A DNA stretch of 30,605 nt from Mesotaenium endlicherianum. Taxonomy: Eukaryota; Streptophyta; Zygnematophyceae; Zygnematales; Mesotaeniaceae. Positions 19,076-29,677 of the stretch are shown one piece after another. The notes under the pieces are model-generated. The model saw nothing but the letters and a program-made list of their open reading frames with translations, ran no database searches and was not told the DNA's origin. Every line of letters begins with the position of its first letter. Within the stretch, counting starts at the first letter, position 1. The translations under genes and the position numbers were made by a program. The stretch covers positions 409,356 to 439,960 of the forward strand of contig WELA01006175.1 of assembly GCA_009602735.1 (NCBI GenBank). The letters are read 5' to 3'.

Positions 19076-20590
19076 GCCTCTCGACCGTTCTCGAGCCTGA
19101 ACTGGTTTCGAGTCTCGACCATGGTTTCGACTCTCCACCAGCTTTTGCCAACCCTAGCTGACTTCACATTCTTTTTCAGCTCCACTGGAGCCCGGTGCTT
19201 TCAGCTACCGCGGCCCGCCGGGCTACCGCAATTAAGGCCAGACAAAATGTCCTACTTCCGGATCGTGGGGATCCCCGCGGCTCCCAGCGGCTGTAATGAT
19301 CCGCCTAACGTCAAGTGCATTGTCACATTCCTAGACATGGCTTTGCACGCCTTCTTGTTTCACGAGCTCGAATTATCTGCTCTTTAGCGTCCGCGTCTAG
19401 AAGTCGTTCCGATCTGTACCTTATTGTACCAGATATGTCGTAGAGGTTTGTCGTATCAGCACATTTCGAGCAGGTAATTTGTGAAGGTCATGCTGAGTTG
19501 GATGCTTGGCAGCGTGCCTGTCCGTCAGGGTTACATTTGTGCACAACGGCTCTAGAACACCTTGTGAATGTTGAGGAACGCAAAATGCACGCCATTAAAA
19601 CTGCTCAAAACACGGCATTATGACGTTATGTCAGTGATGGGACGCCCCTGACATCAAAGCGTGTGTACCGGCACACTCTGGTGTTGCCGAAAGGTACGGG
19701 CGGTACTAATGGAAGTGAGCAGAAGCGCGTGTACGACGCACGCTGGTATAATCGAGAGGTACGAGCATGTACTAGTCAGTGCCAGTGAACCACAGAGAAT
19801 CACAGTCTGGAGTGGTCTGGAGAGCTTAGATCAGTGTTGCTTCGAATGTGCTACCATGGTCCTATGTTGGGGACGGGTACTCTTCTTGGATGGGCAGGCC
19901 GATCTGTACATGCATCTTTGTCAGCTACTTGGCTAGCAACGGCTGACAGATATTGAGCGACCTTGCGGTTGGAACCATGCGTCGAAATTTGTCTCTAAGA
20001 GCAGATAGCCGTGGGAGAACTGAGAGACGAGGTAACCAGTATGCATGGCCACTATCAGCGCTCAAGAAACTCTTTGCGCCTAAAAGGTAAGGAGTGAGGT
20101 TTCACGGTTAGCGAACATATCTGCGCGCTCTCAGTGAGCTTCGTCAATTCTCGCAGAGAGGAGCAAGCGCATCAATAGCTGAGAATAAGTGGAGCTGTCC
20201 TAGAGGTACGCTGAAATTCGTTCTGTGGGAGGCGGAAAGATGAGGGGCGTTTCAGTGAGCCGCAAGAAGGGATGAACGTTTACGGTGCACAAATAAGCTC
20301 CGGAGGGAGTAGTTGATAGAGATGACTTTAGTCAACTCCGCCAAAAACAGTGGAGCTCCGTTATTAGTACCTGCATGCCGTGCCACCAATCGAAGTTAGA
20401 GGAAACAATGGATGTGGCTTCACATGAATAGCAAATGGCGATTCATATGCCTTCTGTCTGAGCCCATTTATCAGCCGTCAGATGTCTCTGATCGGAGTTG
20501 GAGCAGCTATAGCCTGACACACGCGTCATCACGTTAGCACTCAATATTTACATCTCAACAGAGACGGAAACTACGGATGTACGCGTCAAG

Positions 20591-21985
20591 ATGTCGGATC
20601 GTCGTCAGATAGGCAGCGTCCCTCTCGCCAGCTGGAACTATGCAACTCCTCCTCGCAGAGAAGGCGGGAGGGAGGTGGCCCTTCTCCTCCACAGGCCTGA
20701 AGCAGGATCCAAGCACTGGTCTCTAGACTCTGATCCCGGAGAGAGATGGGGGCCAGGGCTGGAGCCGTGGCCAGTGCCGGTGCCGGTGCCGGTGCCGGGG
20801 AGAAGGGGTCATGGGAACAAAGAGAATAACTTCTGTGAGAGCTCGTACCATTGGCCGGGCCCCATTGGTGTTGGCCGCTGTCTCAGACAGCAGCAGCAGC
20901 AGCAGGAGCAGCCACCAGCAATTGGAGTGCCCAGGTGGCGCCCCATCGGTGGCCCAACTAGCTGCAGTGCTTCCTGTTGCGAGCCCGGCCGACTGCTGTC
21001 TGGCCCGCAGCAGTGCTTCTGCCTGCTGGGCCCCCCCCACGGCAGCTGCTCGCGCGCCCTCAAGTCTGTCATTATACAGAACATAGAGAGCACACACAGA
21101 GAGAACCTCGCCTGCCTTCTGGAGATTGCGGCCTACCAAAGGCGGCAGTTACAGCAGACTGGCGGCAGCAGGGCCAGGCATTTAGGGGGGGGAGAGCCGC
21201 CGCCACACGCAAAGCGATTGCGTGCCACCTGGCCCTCCCCCTCACCAAGCCTCCAGCCCCACCAGCTGGCGCCAGCAGCAGCTGCAGCCCACCAGCAGCA
21301 GCAGCTGCAGCACTCCCCCCCGCATGAGCACCACCACCACCAGCAGCAGCAGCAGCAGCAGCCACCGCAGCAGCAGGAGGAGGAGCAGCAGAGTAGGGGC
21401 CTGTTGGAGCTGCCCCAAGACTGCCAGCTGGCCATTCTCCTGCGCCTGGAGGGGCCCGGCGAGCTGGCAGCTGTCTCGCTGACGTGCCGCCAGCTCCTCG
21501 CCCTCTCCTCGGAGGCCTGCACCAGCCTGCAGCTCTGCCGCCCGCCCAGCGTCCCCGCCGCCCGCCAGCTCTTTGCGCGCTTCGTCTACGTCACCGCCCT
21601 CGACCTGCCCTGGAACGGCCGGAGCGCACGCCTCTCTGACACGCTTCTCGCTGAGCTGGCAGCCTCCCAGCTCCCGCTGCGCTCCCTGGGGCTCGAGAAC
21701 CAATCAGCCATTACCGACGGCGGCGCACGTGCCGTGGTCGTCGGATTCTCCCGCACCCTCCGGGGGCTCAATCTAAGTGGCTGCACCTCGCTGTCTCAGC
21801 GCAGCATCGCAGCGATCGCGTGCCACTGTGGCGGCCTGCTGACCCTCCAGGTGGCATACTGCCCGGGCATCAGCTCCGCTAGCCTGGAGATACTGAGCAG
21901 CAGCTGCAGGGAGCTCTCATCTCTCAAGTATTCGGAGGCTGCGGGGCGGCTGTCGGGGCGGTGGCCCCAAATCCGAGCACTTACT
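20591..21985 (+). CDS. F-box/LRR protein (AMN1-like), exon 1
   Basis: Exon 1 encodes 465 of about 740 residues, starting at ATG 20591. The first 270 residues are low complexity: VPVPVPVPG near 57-67, Gln runs near 99-107, and a His/Gln stretch near 245-265, with a basic KRLRATW motif. An F-box follows at about 272-318 (LLELPQDCQLAILLRLEG), which in known proteins binds SKP1 to build an SCF ubiquitin ligase. LRRs of the Cys-containing F-box type start near 335 (SLGLENQSAITDGGA, GLNLSGCTSLSQRSIAAIA, TLQVAYCPGISSASLEIL). The donor ACT|GTAATC at 21986 is phase 0 and joins ALT to VTCDDEC, preserving the LRR pattern. The target is unknown; nucleus or cytosol is likely. The long repetitive N-terminus is unusual, and an extra intron within it cannot be excluded. 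Confidence 0.8.
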
Positions 21986-22714
21986 GTAATCTCTTCCTCC
22001 CTCCCCCCCTCCCTCCCTCCCTCCTCTCTCCCGCCTGCCTCCCTGTGGGCCTGCACCCCTTGGTCCCTCTTTCCCTTTCGACGTAAACAAATTTGTACGC
22101 ATGTATTTGAACAGATACATGCATATACATGTGAAAATGTAGACATATGTAAGCATTTACATGCATCTTACGTGCGTATAGCATGTGAATACATGTGTGT
22201 GTGTGTGTGTATGCACGTGTACGTTATTTGTTTCTCGTGTGTCTGCTCGTGTGCCAAAATTGCTGACACTGTATAGTGTTTCTTCCGTGGTCAGCACCCC
22301 AAAAGTGTGTCGTTAAGATCGCAAAGTCCTTCATGATAGGAGCCCTGGGAGGGTCCACGACAAAGCTTGATATCACTTCACTGGTCCTATTATTCTGCAG
22401 CAAGGCACTAGCACTTCAAGTGTCCTCGCATGTACTGCAGCAAGGAACAGAACACACACCACAGTCAGTCCGATTGGCGAGCCAATGCCTGTTGGAACGA
22501 GGGTTGCCGGAGCTGGACGATGGAGCATGCGGTCCAAATTAATGTGTACTTTTTGTATTTTTATTTGTAATCATCACGGCCCTCACCTGAGGTCTTGGTC
22601 AAGGAGGGGGCTTGGGCGGGCGGGAGCGAGGGAGGTGGTGAAGGAGGAGAGAGCGGGGAGCAATAAGCGGGTGCCTCATCCTCAACATCTACCCGTATTG
22701 GCATGTTGTTGACT

Positions 22715-22800
22715 GGGAAAAAAATTTAAAAAAATAAAAAAAATTAAAAAAAATTTATATATATACATATATCTATCTATCTATATATAGTTATATTTAG
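22715..22800 (+). repeat. A/T-rich microsatellite
   Basis: Poly-A/T blocks are followed by TATATATA and repeated CTAT units (TATCTATCTATCTATATATAG). Confidence 0.8.
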
Positions 22801-23027
22801 ATGTCTCTGTATACATGTATATACGAAGCACATGTTGAAGTATGTTACCTTTAGGTTATTCTTCTCCTTCAGCTACCGAAGATTGTTTTGTTTTGAAGCT
22901 GGACCACTGACTTCCCGTGACTTGCATTTCTTATCTCTCTCTCTCTCCGCGCCTCTTTCCCAAAGCCAAGCACACCTTACTACTCATGCCTCCCAATATA
23001 AGCTGGATAAAGGTGATGGCCGCCTCT

Positions 23028-23560
23028 CCCACTCCCTCTCCCTCTTCCACTCTCCCTCTCTCCCTCTCCCTCCTATCCCTCCTATCCCTCTCCCTCTCCC
23101 TCTCCCTCTCTCCCTCTCCCTCCTATCCCTCCTATCCCTCCTGTCCCTCTCCCTCTCCGTCTCTCCCTCTCCCTTTCTCCCTCTCTCCCTCTCCCTCTCC
23201 TCCGTCTCCCTCTCCCTCTCTCCCTCTCCCTCCTATCCCTCCTATCCCTCTCCCTCTCCCTCTCCCTCTCTCCCTCTCCCTCCTATCCCTCCTATCCCTC
23301 CTGTCCCTCTCCCTCTCCGTCTCTCCCTCTCCCTTTCTCCCTCTCTCCCTCTCCCTCTCCTCCGTCTCCCTCTCCCTCTCTCCCTCTCCCTCCTATCCCT
23401 CCTATCCCTCCTGTCCCTCTCCCTCTCCGTCTCTCCCTCTCCCTTTCTCCCTCTCTCCCTCTCCCTCTCCTCCGTCTCCCTCTCCCTCTCTCCCTCTCCC
23501 TCTCCTCCCTCTCCCTCTCTCCCTCTCTTTCTCCCTCTCCTCCCACATCCTGTTCTTCTT
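23028..23560 (+). repeat. Homopyrimidine minisatellite with higher-order units
   Basis: About 530 bp are almost entirely C and T, built on CCCTCT/CCCTCC words. A higher-order unit recurs at 23061-23220 (160 bp), 23221-23380 (160 bp) and 23381-23490 (110 bp). The third copy lacks a 50-bp segment equivalent to 23231-23280. Internal markers CCTATCCC, CCTGTCCC and CTCCGTCTC keep the register. It sits in the position of a polypyrimidine tract before the exon 2 acceptor. Confidence 0.9.
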
Positions 23561-23619
23561 TCTCCAACTCAGTGTTCCCCTCTCGTTGGTCTTCACCCTC
23601 AACGGGGATGGGGCTCCAG

Positions 23620-24200
23620 GTGACGTGCGATGACGAATGCAGCAGCCCCCGCCTCCACCCCGCCCCAGAGGTCGAGACCGAGGCCGGAATCGACGCCGAG
23701 GCCGAAGCCGAAGCAGAGCCAGCCGAGTGCCCCCTGCTCACCTCCCTCACGCTCCAATTTTGCAACTCCTTTGGCCCCAGCACCACCACCGTTAGCATTG
23801 CCCCCCCCGCCGCCGCTGCCGGCATCGTCGCCGCTGCTGCCGCTGGCATCGCTGACGCCTATGTAACCGCCGCTGCTGCGGCCGCCGCCGCCGCAGACGC
23901 TGACAGCAGCAGCAGCAGCAGCGGCAGCGGCAACGGCGGCGGCAACAAGCTGCGGCGCTTGCGGGAGAGCTACCCTGCTGTCACCAGGCTGGTGCTGGAC
24001 TCCTGCTCAGGGATCTCTGCGGGGAGCTTCGGCCCGCTGTGGCCGGGCCTGCGGGTGCTGCACCTGCCCGTGTCGAACGTGACGGACGAGGCCCTGCAGG
24101 GCGTGGCCGCGTGCTGCCGCCAGCTGGAGGAGCTCAGCCTCCACGGCAACGCGCACGTCACAGACCACGGGCTCGCCACCGTCACGCTTGCATGCCGGAG
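23620..24200 (+). CDS. F-box/LRR protein (AMN1-like), exon 2
   Basis: The exon follows CTCCAG and opens VTCDDEC, continuing the leucine-rich repeat from exon 1 in phase 0. The repeats are interrupted twice by low complexity: a Glu/Ala segment (EAEAEAEAEPAE) at about protein residues 483-500, and a long Ala-rich then Ser/Gly stretch at about 529-573 encoded by GCC/GCT and AGC runs. Regular LRRs resume with RLVLDSCSGISAGSFGP, VLHLPVSNVTDEALQGVA and ELSLHGNAHVTDHGLATV. The donor CGGAG|GTGTGC at 24201 is phase 2. The repeat register across both inserts suggests they expanded inside loops of a functional LRR fold. Confidence 0.82.
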
Positions 24201-25074
24201 GTGTGCCCGCGCTCTCTCGCTCCGCTCGCACGTGCTCGCATGCACAATCTCGCTACGCTTGCATGCTCACACGCTCGCACGCTCGCATGCTCGTGCACGG
24301 TCACTTGCATTTGCACGCTCGCTCGCTTGCTCGTTTGCTCGCCGTCATAACCCTTGCCTGCCGGGAGTGGTCGGGTGATGAGGCGCGCTCGCATGCACGC
24401 ACATATACACACACGCGTGTTTGTTTGCTCCAATGTCCTACCAGAGATGAACGCGTAATCAAGTGCAGTTGCACCCACGTACATGTGTACGCGCGTTTGC
24501 AAGCAAGGGAGCTTGCTTGCTTTATTGCTCGGGTGGGCTCACACATGGGTAATCACTTTCTTGCTTGCATGCATTCCCGCACATGCGCAAGCCCAGTCAG
24601 TTGGCACAATAATGCACGCATACGTGCACAGTCGGCCATGCACACACAAAAGACACACGCATACACGTGCACACACAAACACGCGCGCACACGTGCACAT
24701 TCAGGCACACACGCTCTGATACAAATGCATGTGCAAGCACACGTCACACGCACACGCACACGCACACGCACATGCACGCTTGTGCGCGCGCATACCTTGT
24801 TGAAAACGCCGGAGTTGCACGTGAGCCCTCTCCTCTTCGACTAACGTACCTAACCTTTCTTCTTTCTTTTCACATCAGACCGTACGTATGCATATACATC
24901 TCTTTCTTTATTCATCTCTATATATATCTATTCCCCTTTGGACGAACCACGCGGGGTGCTGGAGTACGACATCCTCTAATCCATCCTCTTGTTTTTTGCA
25001 AGTTAGCTTCATTGGCGACGACTTAGCCTGATTTGCGCATGCGTGCGTGCCACGTGGGCTGGGCTGGACCGCAG
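24201..25074 (+). other. Intron 2 of the F-box/LRR gene, CA-rich
   Basis: GTGTGC at 24201 and GACCGCAG at 25067-25074 give phase 2. It is dominated by CGCTCGCA/GCATGC words (24220-24350) and irregular CACACA/CACGCA arrays (24380-24790). Long ORFs rich in His, Thr, Arg and Ala across it come from the repeats. Confidence 0.75.
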
Positions 25075-25321
25075 GCTGGAGGTCCTGGACGTCAGCAGCT
25101 GCAGGCACATCACGCATGCGGAGGTTGCGGCCGTGGCGGTGGGCAGGAGCCAGCTGCTCAAGCTGGTGGTGCTCCCGCGGCAGCGCTTCGGCGTGAGGCG
25201 CATGCGGGTCCTGTCCCGCCACGGCTGGTCGCTGCAGCGCGACCCGGGCAGATATCACCTGCGGCGGAGCGGCGTGTGCGGCTGCCAGGCGTGCGTCAGG
25301 GCGCGCGCTGCCCTCGAGTGA
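25075..25321 (+). CDS. F-box/LRR protein (AMN1-like), exon 3 and stop
   Basis: The exon starts with G, completing an Arg codon split by the intron, and continues LEVLDVSSCRHITHAEVAAV, a perfect Cys-type LRR. The final 60 residues are basic and contain GWSLQRDPGRYHLRRSG and CGCQACVRARAALE before TGA 25319-25321; a second TGA follows directly. The CGCQAC cluster could bind metal, but this is speculation. The full spliced frame is 2,223 nt including the stop, about 740 residues. A likely polyadenylation element is AATTAAA at about 25349. Confidence 0.82.
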
Positions 25322-27147
25322 TGATTGAGTGCAATTGAGTGGCATGAAATTAAAAGCATGAGTCCCTTTGAATTCACCGGAAGCGCACGTATTTTCAGTT
25401 GACCGGAAGCGCGCGTGTTTCGAAGAGTGCCAACAGTCAGATAGGCGGAGAGACAGCTACCTTAGGAGACAGAGTTTTATTTAATGTAGGAGTTCAGCTT
25501 TGACGTAACTAGGGTGCCATCACAGCTGTGCCCTGCCCGGACGGAGTGCTTACAATAGCATAACGCAATGGCAGTGATCAACTTGTGTTGAGGCTGATTC
25601 CATCGGAATCAAAGGTCTCGGGTAGTTTGCGTTTACGCTTGCTCTCATGCTTGCTTGAAGATGAAAAGCAAGATAAGAAAGGTGCCATGCACCAGGATCG
25701 GTTGATTGCATGGGAGCTAGATAGGAAGAATTCAGGCAGTGGATGTCTTTCTTTAAGAATGATACGGTGAGGAGCTATAGCATCAGCAACAGTTACAACC
25801 TTTACACGCAATGCAACAATCTCCGAGGAGATGCCTACAGTTGAACCTGCCAAGAGAGGCGTATGATTAGTTTTTAGTTGATCTTTATTGCCATGCATGC
25901 CGACGTACTGCATAGTGACTTAGGTAGCTTGATTCACATGTTAGGTTCCTAAGTGGAGGCATGCTACGCGTCAAAATTCAATGCAGAAGTACATTAAAGT
26001 AAAGAGGAGCAAACGTTCGATGATTGATCAGAGATTGAACTAGTTGCAGTAGATCATAGCTAGACGTAGAACCGACAAACACCTCGAGTAAAGGCTGAGT
26101 ACAGTACTTTAATTTGCAATTGCTTCTTTGTGGCCCTACAATCTGGTGTTTTTACGCGCGTATGCGCTGTGTTAATGTGCAAGGGCTTTTTGAGTGAACA
26201 AACTTACACCAATGTATGCCCTTCAGACCACTCATTAGCAGGTTGGAAGACAAAAAGCATCTCTTGATGCATGGCTTAGCATCTATTGCTTCAGGCCGGG
26301 AATGATGTTGAGTTAAAAGTAACACTTCGGAGAGAACCAACATTGTACGACCAAGCTCGGGCCTCAATCAGCCACACCGGGCCTTCTTGTCGGATGCCAC
26401 TTTCACAATTCCCGACGAGAACACGCACATGCCGATTTGTCCTGCCTCCCTTTGAGCGCGGCTGCCTGGGAGTGTTACATCTGAGGATGCTCCAATGACG
26501 GCTGGAGTGAGGTGCTTGATTGAATTGCATACGGGTGTGCAGGCAGACCATGAAAAGGTCACTAAGCAAGAAGCACTCGACAGGTGAGCGCTTTGCGAGG
26601 CGCTCATTTGGCGGGCAGAAACACAGGCACACAGGAGCTGTAGGCTGCAGTGTGGAGAAGCTTAAGTCGCCGCTTGTGTTGACTGCATTGTATGCGATTT
26701 TGCTCTCTCGGCGGCACCTCACATGCGACGCAGCAGTATGTGAAGCCCATACCCAGTGCAAGAGCAGACTCCGCCATTGCATCCAGATGGCTTCTTACAG
26801 CTACTTGCTGCTAGCTAGTACAGCAAAACGTCTTTACATTTCAGAGATTGGAGAGATAGCAGAGAGTGATACCCACACTGCTTCGACATACTCTCCAAGA
26901 GAATTTTCTATGCCCCGACCGGGCCGCACTTTGGCCCCAACCTGGCCCCACCCTGGCCCCCAGCAGCTCAAACCTGGCCCCAACCTGGCCTATGCCCCGA
27001 CCCCGCAACCTCGCCCTGCCCCAGTCTCGGCCTCAGGCTCAGCCTCCTGCACCTAGCTGCAGCAATAACTTACACGTGCTTCCTGCTATCCTCCTGGCGC
27101 TACTCCAACAATGAGTTCAGCCAGGCCTATTTTGCAACTGCAATGAA
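25322..27147. other. Intergenic region between two convergent genes
   Basis: A minus-strand ORF at 25578-25913 (111 codons, including GISSEIVALRVKVVTVADAI and a basic KHESKRKRK segment) looks somewhat coding-like, but I cannot assign it. ORFs on both strands at 26291-27056 are unassigned. Near 26930-27050 the sequence becomes a loose CCTGGCCCCAA repeat. The unassigned ORFs could be pseudogene fragments or UTR. Confidence 0.4.
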
Positions 27148-27372
27148 GCCCAGCTGGCGCGCTGGGGCAGCCTATAAACGATGCCCTGCTGGCAAGCTGG
27201 GGCTGGGGCAGTCAACAGACAACGCCCAGCTGGCACGCTGGGGCTGGCGCAGCCTACAGAAGACGCCCAGCTGTCGCTCTGCGACTGGGGCTGGGGCAGC
27301 CCACAGCCAATGTCCAGGTGGCACACTGGGGCTGGGGAGCTGGGGCTGGGCCTGGGCCTGGGGCTGGGGCAG
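27148..27372 (+). repeat. Degenerate minisatellite of about 41 bp next to the TPK stop codon
   Basis: Five diverged units start at 27148, 27183, 27224, 27265 and 27312, each opening GCCCAGCTGG (or a close variant) followed by a GCTGGGGCTGGGGCAG core. The array ends in a GGGCTGG repeat four bases from the thiamin pyrophosphokinase stop codon, so it forms the start of that gene's 3' flank. Confidence 0.8.
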
Positions 27373-27375
27373 TCC

Positions 27376-27491
27376 CTATAGTTGAACCTCTGTGGTCCAG
27401 ATGAGAGACACGTCGGACTCAACGGTGACCTCGTCGCTCACAATCTCGTTGCATGTGCTGACGAGCGTGCCAAAGGACATGGGCCTTGCGT
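27376..27491 (-). CDS. TPK1: Thiamin pyrophosphokinase, last exon
   Basis: On the minus strand the exon follows GGCGGCAG and begins AC, which completes an Asp codon with the G at the end of the preceding exon. It encodes ARPMSFGTLVSTCNEI, then VTVESDVSLIWTTEVQL, and the TAG stop is the complement of 27376-27378. The FGTLVSTCN segment corresponds to the family's FG-LVSTSN thiamin-binding strand, with Cys in place of the second Ser, and the SD-SLIWT ending is typical of eukaryotic TPK. The enzyme transfers pyrophosphate from ATP to thiamin, giving thiamin diphosphate and AMP (EC 2.7.6.2), normally in the cytosol. Confidence 0.88.
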
Positions 27492-28752
27492 CTGCCGCCC
27501 ACACATGCGCCACCAGCGAGCCCCAGGCATCAGCCACCCGGGCTCGTTGCACACGCGGCCGACACACGCGCACACGCGCGCATGCTTGCGCGCATGTGCA
27601 TAAACAGACATGCACACACTCACACACACACCGCGCGCGCGCGTGTGCGCGCAAAGGAAATGCCTGTTGCACGCGCTGCACAGACTTGCACACGCACGAG
27701 CGCACGTGCACACCCGCGCACGAACAAGCTTACGAGTGGGCATGAGCACGTGTGTGCGCGTATGAACACGGACATGCGCACGCCCGTGCCCACGCCTATG
27801 CACACGCACATCTACAGGCGCGTACACTCGCGCGCATATACTCATTTGCAGCGCACACAAAGACCCAGGGCAAGCAAGCGCAGCCCTGTAGAACAGCGTG
27901 GAGCGGGCCCACAGACTGGTGGGCTGACAGGTGTCCAGGCAAGGAGGGCTTGCCATGCCGGTGTCTGCTCCTATGTCAGACAGTCAGGCCGCCAACAGAC
28001 TGGCGGGCTGGTAGATGGGCTGGCAGACAGGCAGACGGACAGGAGATGGCCAGGCGAGAACGATGCAGCCTTCGTGCACAGCCAGGCCTGGGTTTGAAGC
28101 TTACGGGGGCCAGCAAGGGGCCAGCAAGAGAGTGAGCACCGGGGCCAGAGCTCACATACAGGAGAGGGCGTTGAAGAGAGAGCAATGGCAGAGGAAAAAC
28201 AGGGGCAGGAGCAGAGCAGAAACAGGAGCAAAGGACGGAGCAGAACAGGAGCAGGAGCAGGAGCAGCGGCACGCCGGGGAGCAGCAGCCGGAGCACAAGT
28301 GAAAGCAGGAGCGGGAGTTGGACCAGAAAAGAAAGAGCTGAAAGGAAGGCCGCAGCAGCATCCTATCTGCAAGAGGCACAGGAGGATTCCGCGAGGGTGA
28401 GACAAAAAGTCATGACCAAGGCCCGAAGTCGGTCGACGCACGCGCGTGCGCATGGTTGCAGGCCCCCAAATGTGCAGAAAAACGCTGAGTGGTGTCAGAA
28501 CGCAAGCGCAAGAGAGCCTGAGGACAAGCAAGAGGGGATGCATGCAGAAAGAAGAGTGGGAGTTGAAGGAGGGGGGCAAGGAGGAGGAGAAGAGGAGGGG
28601 AGGAGGGGGCAGGAGAANAGAAGGAGGGGCAGGGGGGGGGAAGGGGCAGGAGGAGGGGCAGGAGGAGGGGGGCTAGGAGAGGGAGGAGGGCGAGGCGGAG
28701 GAGGTGGAGGAGGAAGAGGGGAGCGAGGAGGAGAGGAGGGCCAGGAGCTGAC
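27492..28752 (-). other. TPK intron, repeat-rich
   Basis: On the minus strand the donor is GTCAGC and the acceptor GGCGGCAG, phase 1. In plus orientation it contains CA/CG alternations (27560-27840) and a very purine-rich block (about 28140-28750, GGAGGAGG/GGGGCAGGAG). One ambiguous base N lies at 28618. Long ORFs on both strands here are repeat artefacts. Confidence 0.75.
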
Positions 28753-29002
28753 CCAGGTTCCACTGGAGGCCGGTGCTGGTGGTGCTGAGGGAGGGCGCGC
28801 CGAGCGGGATGAGGCCGCACTTGGGGCCCTGCCAGGTGGCGCGGGGGCGGATGACGTGGCGGAAGCCGCGCGGCAGCAGCGCAACGAGGTTGTCGTCGCT
28901 GAGCAGCGAGATCGCCAGCTGGGGGAAGCAGAAAAGCACGTGCATGTTGCCGGCCTCGTGGTCGAAGCGGCCGCCCAGCGCGCCCACCACCAGCACCTTC
29001 AG
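28753..29002 (-). CDS. TPK1: Thiamin pyrophosphokinase, exon with the GGRFDH motif
   Basis: Minus-strand exon of 250 nt between CTCTGCAG and AACCTGG|GTCAGC. It starts LKVLVVGALGGRFDHEAGNM, the core signature of the TPK catalytic domain, followed by LAISLLSDDNLVALLPRGF, then GPKCGLIPLG and STGLQWNL at the start of the thiamin-binding domain. In known structures GGRFDH lies at the dimer-interface active site. It starts in phase 0 and ends in phase 1. All expected motifs are present with no damage. Confidence 0.92.
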
Positions 29003-29597
29003 CTGCAGAGCGACGGGCAGCAGCAGAGGGAAAGAAGATGAGGCCAGAAGCAGCGCGTGCGTGCGCACGCGCGCGTAAGCAGCAACAGGAGAGACAAGAA
29101 GCAGAGGCCAGAATCAGAGTGTGCACGCGCATGCACGCGTGAGCAGCAGCAGAGGCAAAAAGCAGCGCGCGGGCGCGGCCAGCAGCAAAGGCAGCGCGTG
29201 AGCAGCAGCGGAGGACGCAGCAGGGCAAGAAGCAGCGCCTGTGCGCAGACCAGGGAGGGAGGGCGTGCACAACAGCAACACCAGCAGCAGCAGCAGGCGC
29301 CGCAGCAGGCTTGAGCATTGTGCATGGGGGCATGGGCAGCAGAGGACGCAGCAGGCAGCCGATAGAGAGGGGGGCAGAAGGGCGGGCGCACGCGAGCGAG
29401 CAAGGGAGGGGGGGCAGCAGGCAGCCAGGGGGGGGGAAGGGAGGGCGAGGGGCCAAGTGCAAACACTCAGGCACAAGGGTGAGAAAGAAGGGTGCTAGCG
29501 TCTCGCCTACCTGTCGTGGGAAGGGTCAGAAGAGTGCACACTTGCATTGCTGATCGAGAAGGGGGCGTCTCTTTGTATGTGTGATGTATGCGCGCGC

Positions 29598-29677
<80 letters not shown>

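Larger units (their letters stand above)
18419..20590. other. Intergenic region and upstream region of the F-box gene
   Basis: No gene is recognised. The left part (18420-18700) is GC-rich with the word CCATGGCCGC three times (near 18538, 18557 and 18582) and a strong hairpin at 18669-18700. The stretch 19010-19130 is dense in CTCGAG and GTCTCGAC words and forms another hairpin. ORFs of 60-91 codons (e.g. 19661-19936) have no recognisable domain. The right end must hold the promoter of the gene starting at 20591, but I see no clear TATA box. Confidence 0.5.
21986..23619 (+). other. Intron 1 of the F-box/LRR gene
   Basis: GTAATC at 21986 and CTCCAG at 23614-23619 give phase 0. The intron contains a (TG)n tract near 22195-22210, an A/T-rich microsatellite at 22715-22800, and a homopyrimidine minisatellite that reaches almost to the acceptor. 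A possible 88-codon ORF at 22276-22542 has no recognisable domain. Confidence 0.7.

Noticed and set aside
20723..21703. Minus-strand ORFs of 90-153 codons opposite F-box exon 1
   Set aside because: They are shadows of a GC-rich coding exon with CAG repeats, giving Cys/Leu/Ala runs and no domain.
21926..21929. Alternative exon 1 donor CAA|GTATTC in the F-box gene
   Set aside because: It leaves phase 2 and does not match the acceptor at 23620. The GTAATC donor at 21986 is phase 0 and preserves the leucine-rich repeat pattern.
23061..23490. Spaced repeats resembling a CRISPR array
   Set aside because: Units are 110-160 bp of low-complexity pyrimidines without unique spacers, in a eukaryotic intron.
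22832..23633. Two long plus-strand ORFs (263 and 238 codons) rich in Ser, Pro and Leu
   Set aside because: They are translations of the homopyrimidine minisatellite in intron 1. The repeat reads open in several frames and the F-box protein continues correctly only if this is spliced out.
24188..24844. 218-codon His/Thr/Arg-rich ORF
   Set aside because: It lies in intron 2 and is produced by CA/GC dinucleotide repeats. Splicing across it restores a consensus LRR (AT-TLACR to LEVLDVSSC).
27438..28097. Cys/Arg/His-rich ORFs on both strands
   Set aside because: The composition follows CACGCG alternations in the TPK intron; no domain or splice logic supports them.
28410..29474. 354-codon minus-strand ORF
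   Set aside because: It runs over purine-rich and CAG-rich intron sequence and includes the N base. TPK exon 28753-29002 lies within its span but in a different frame.
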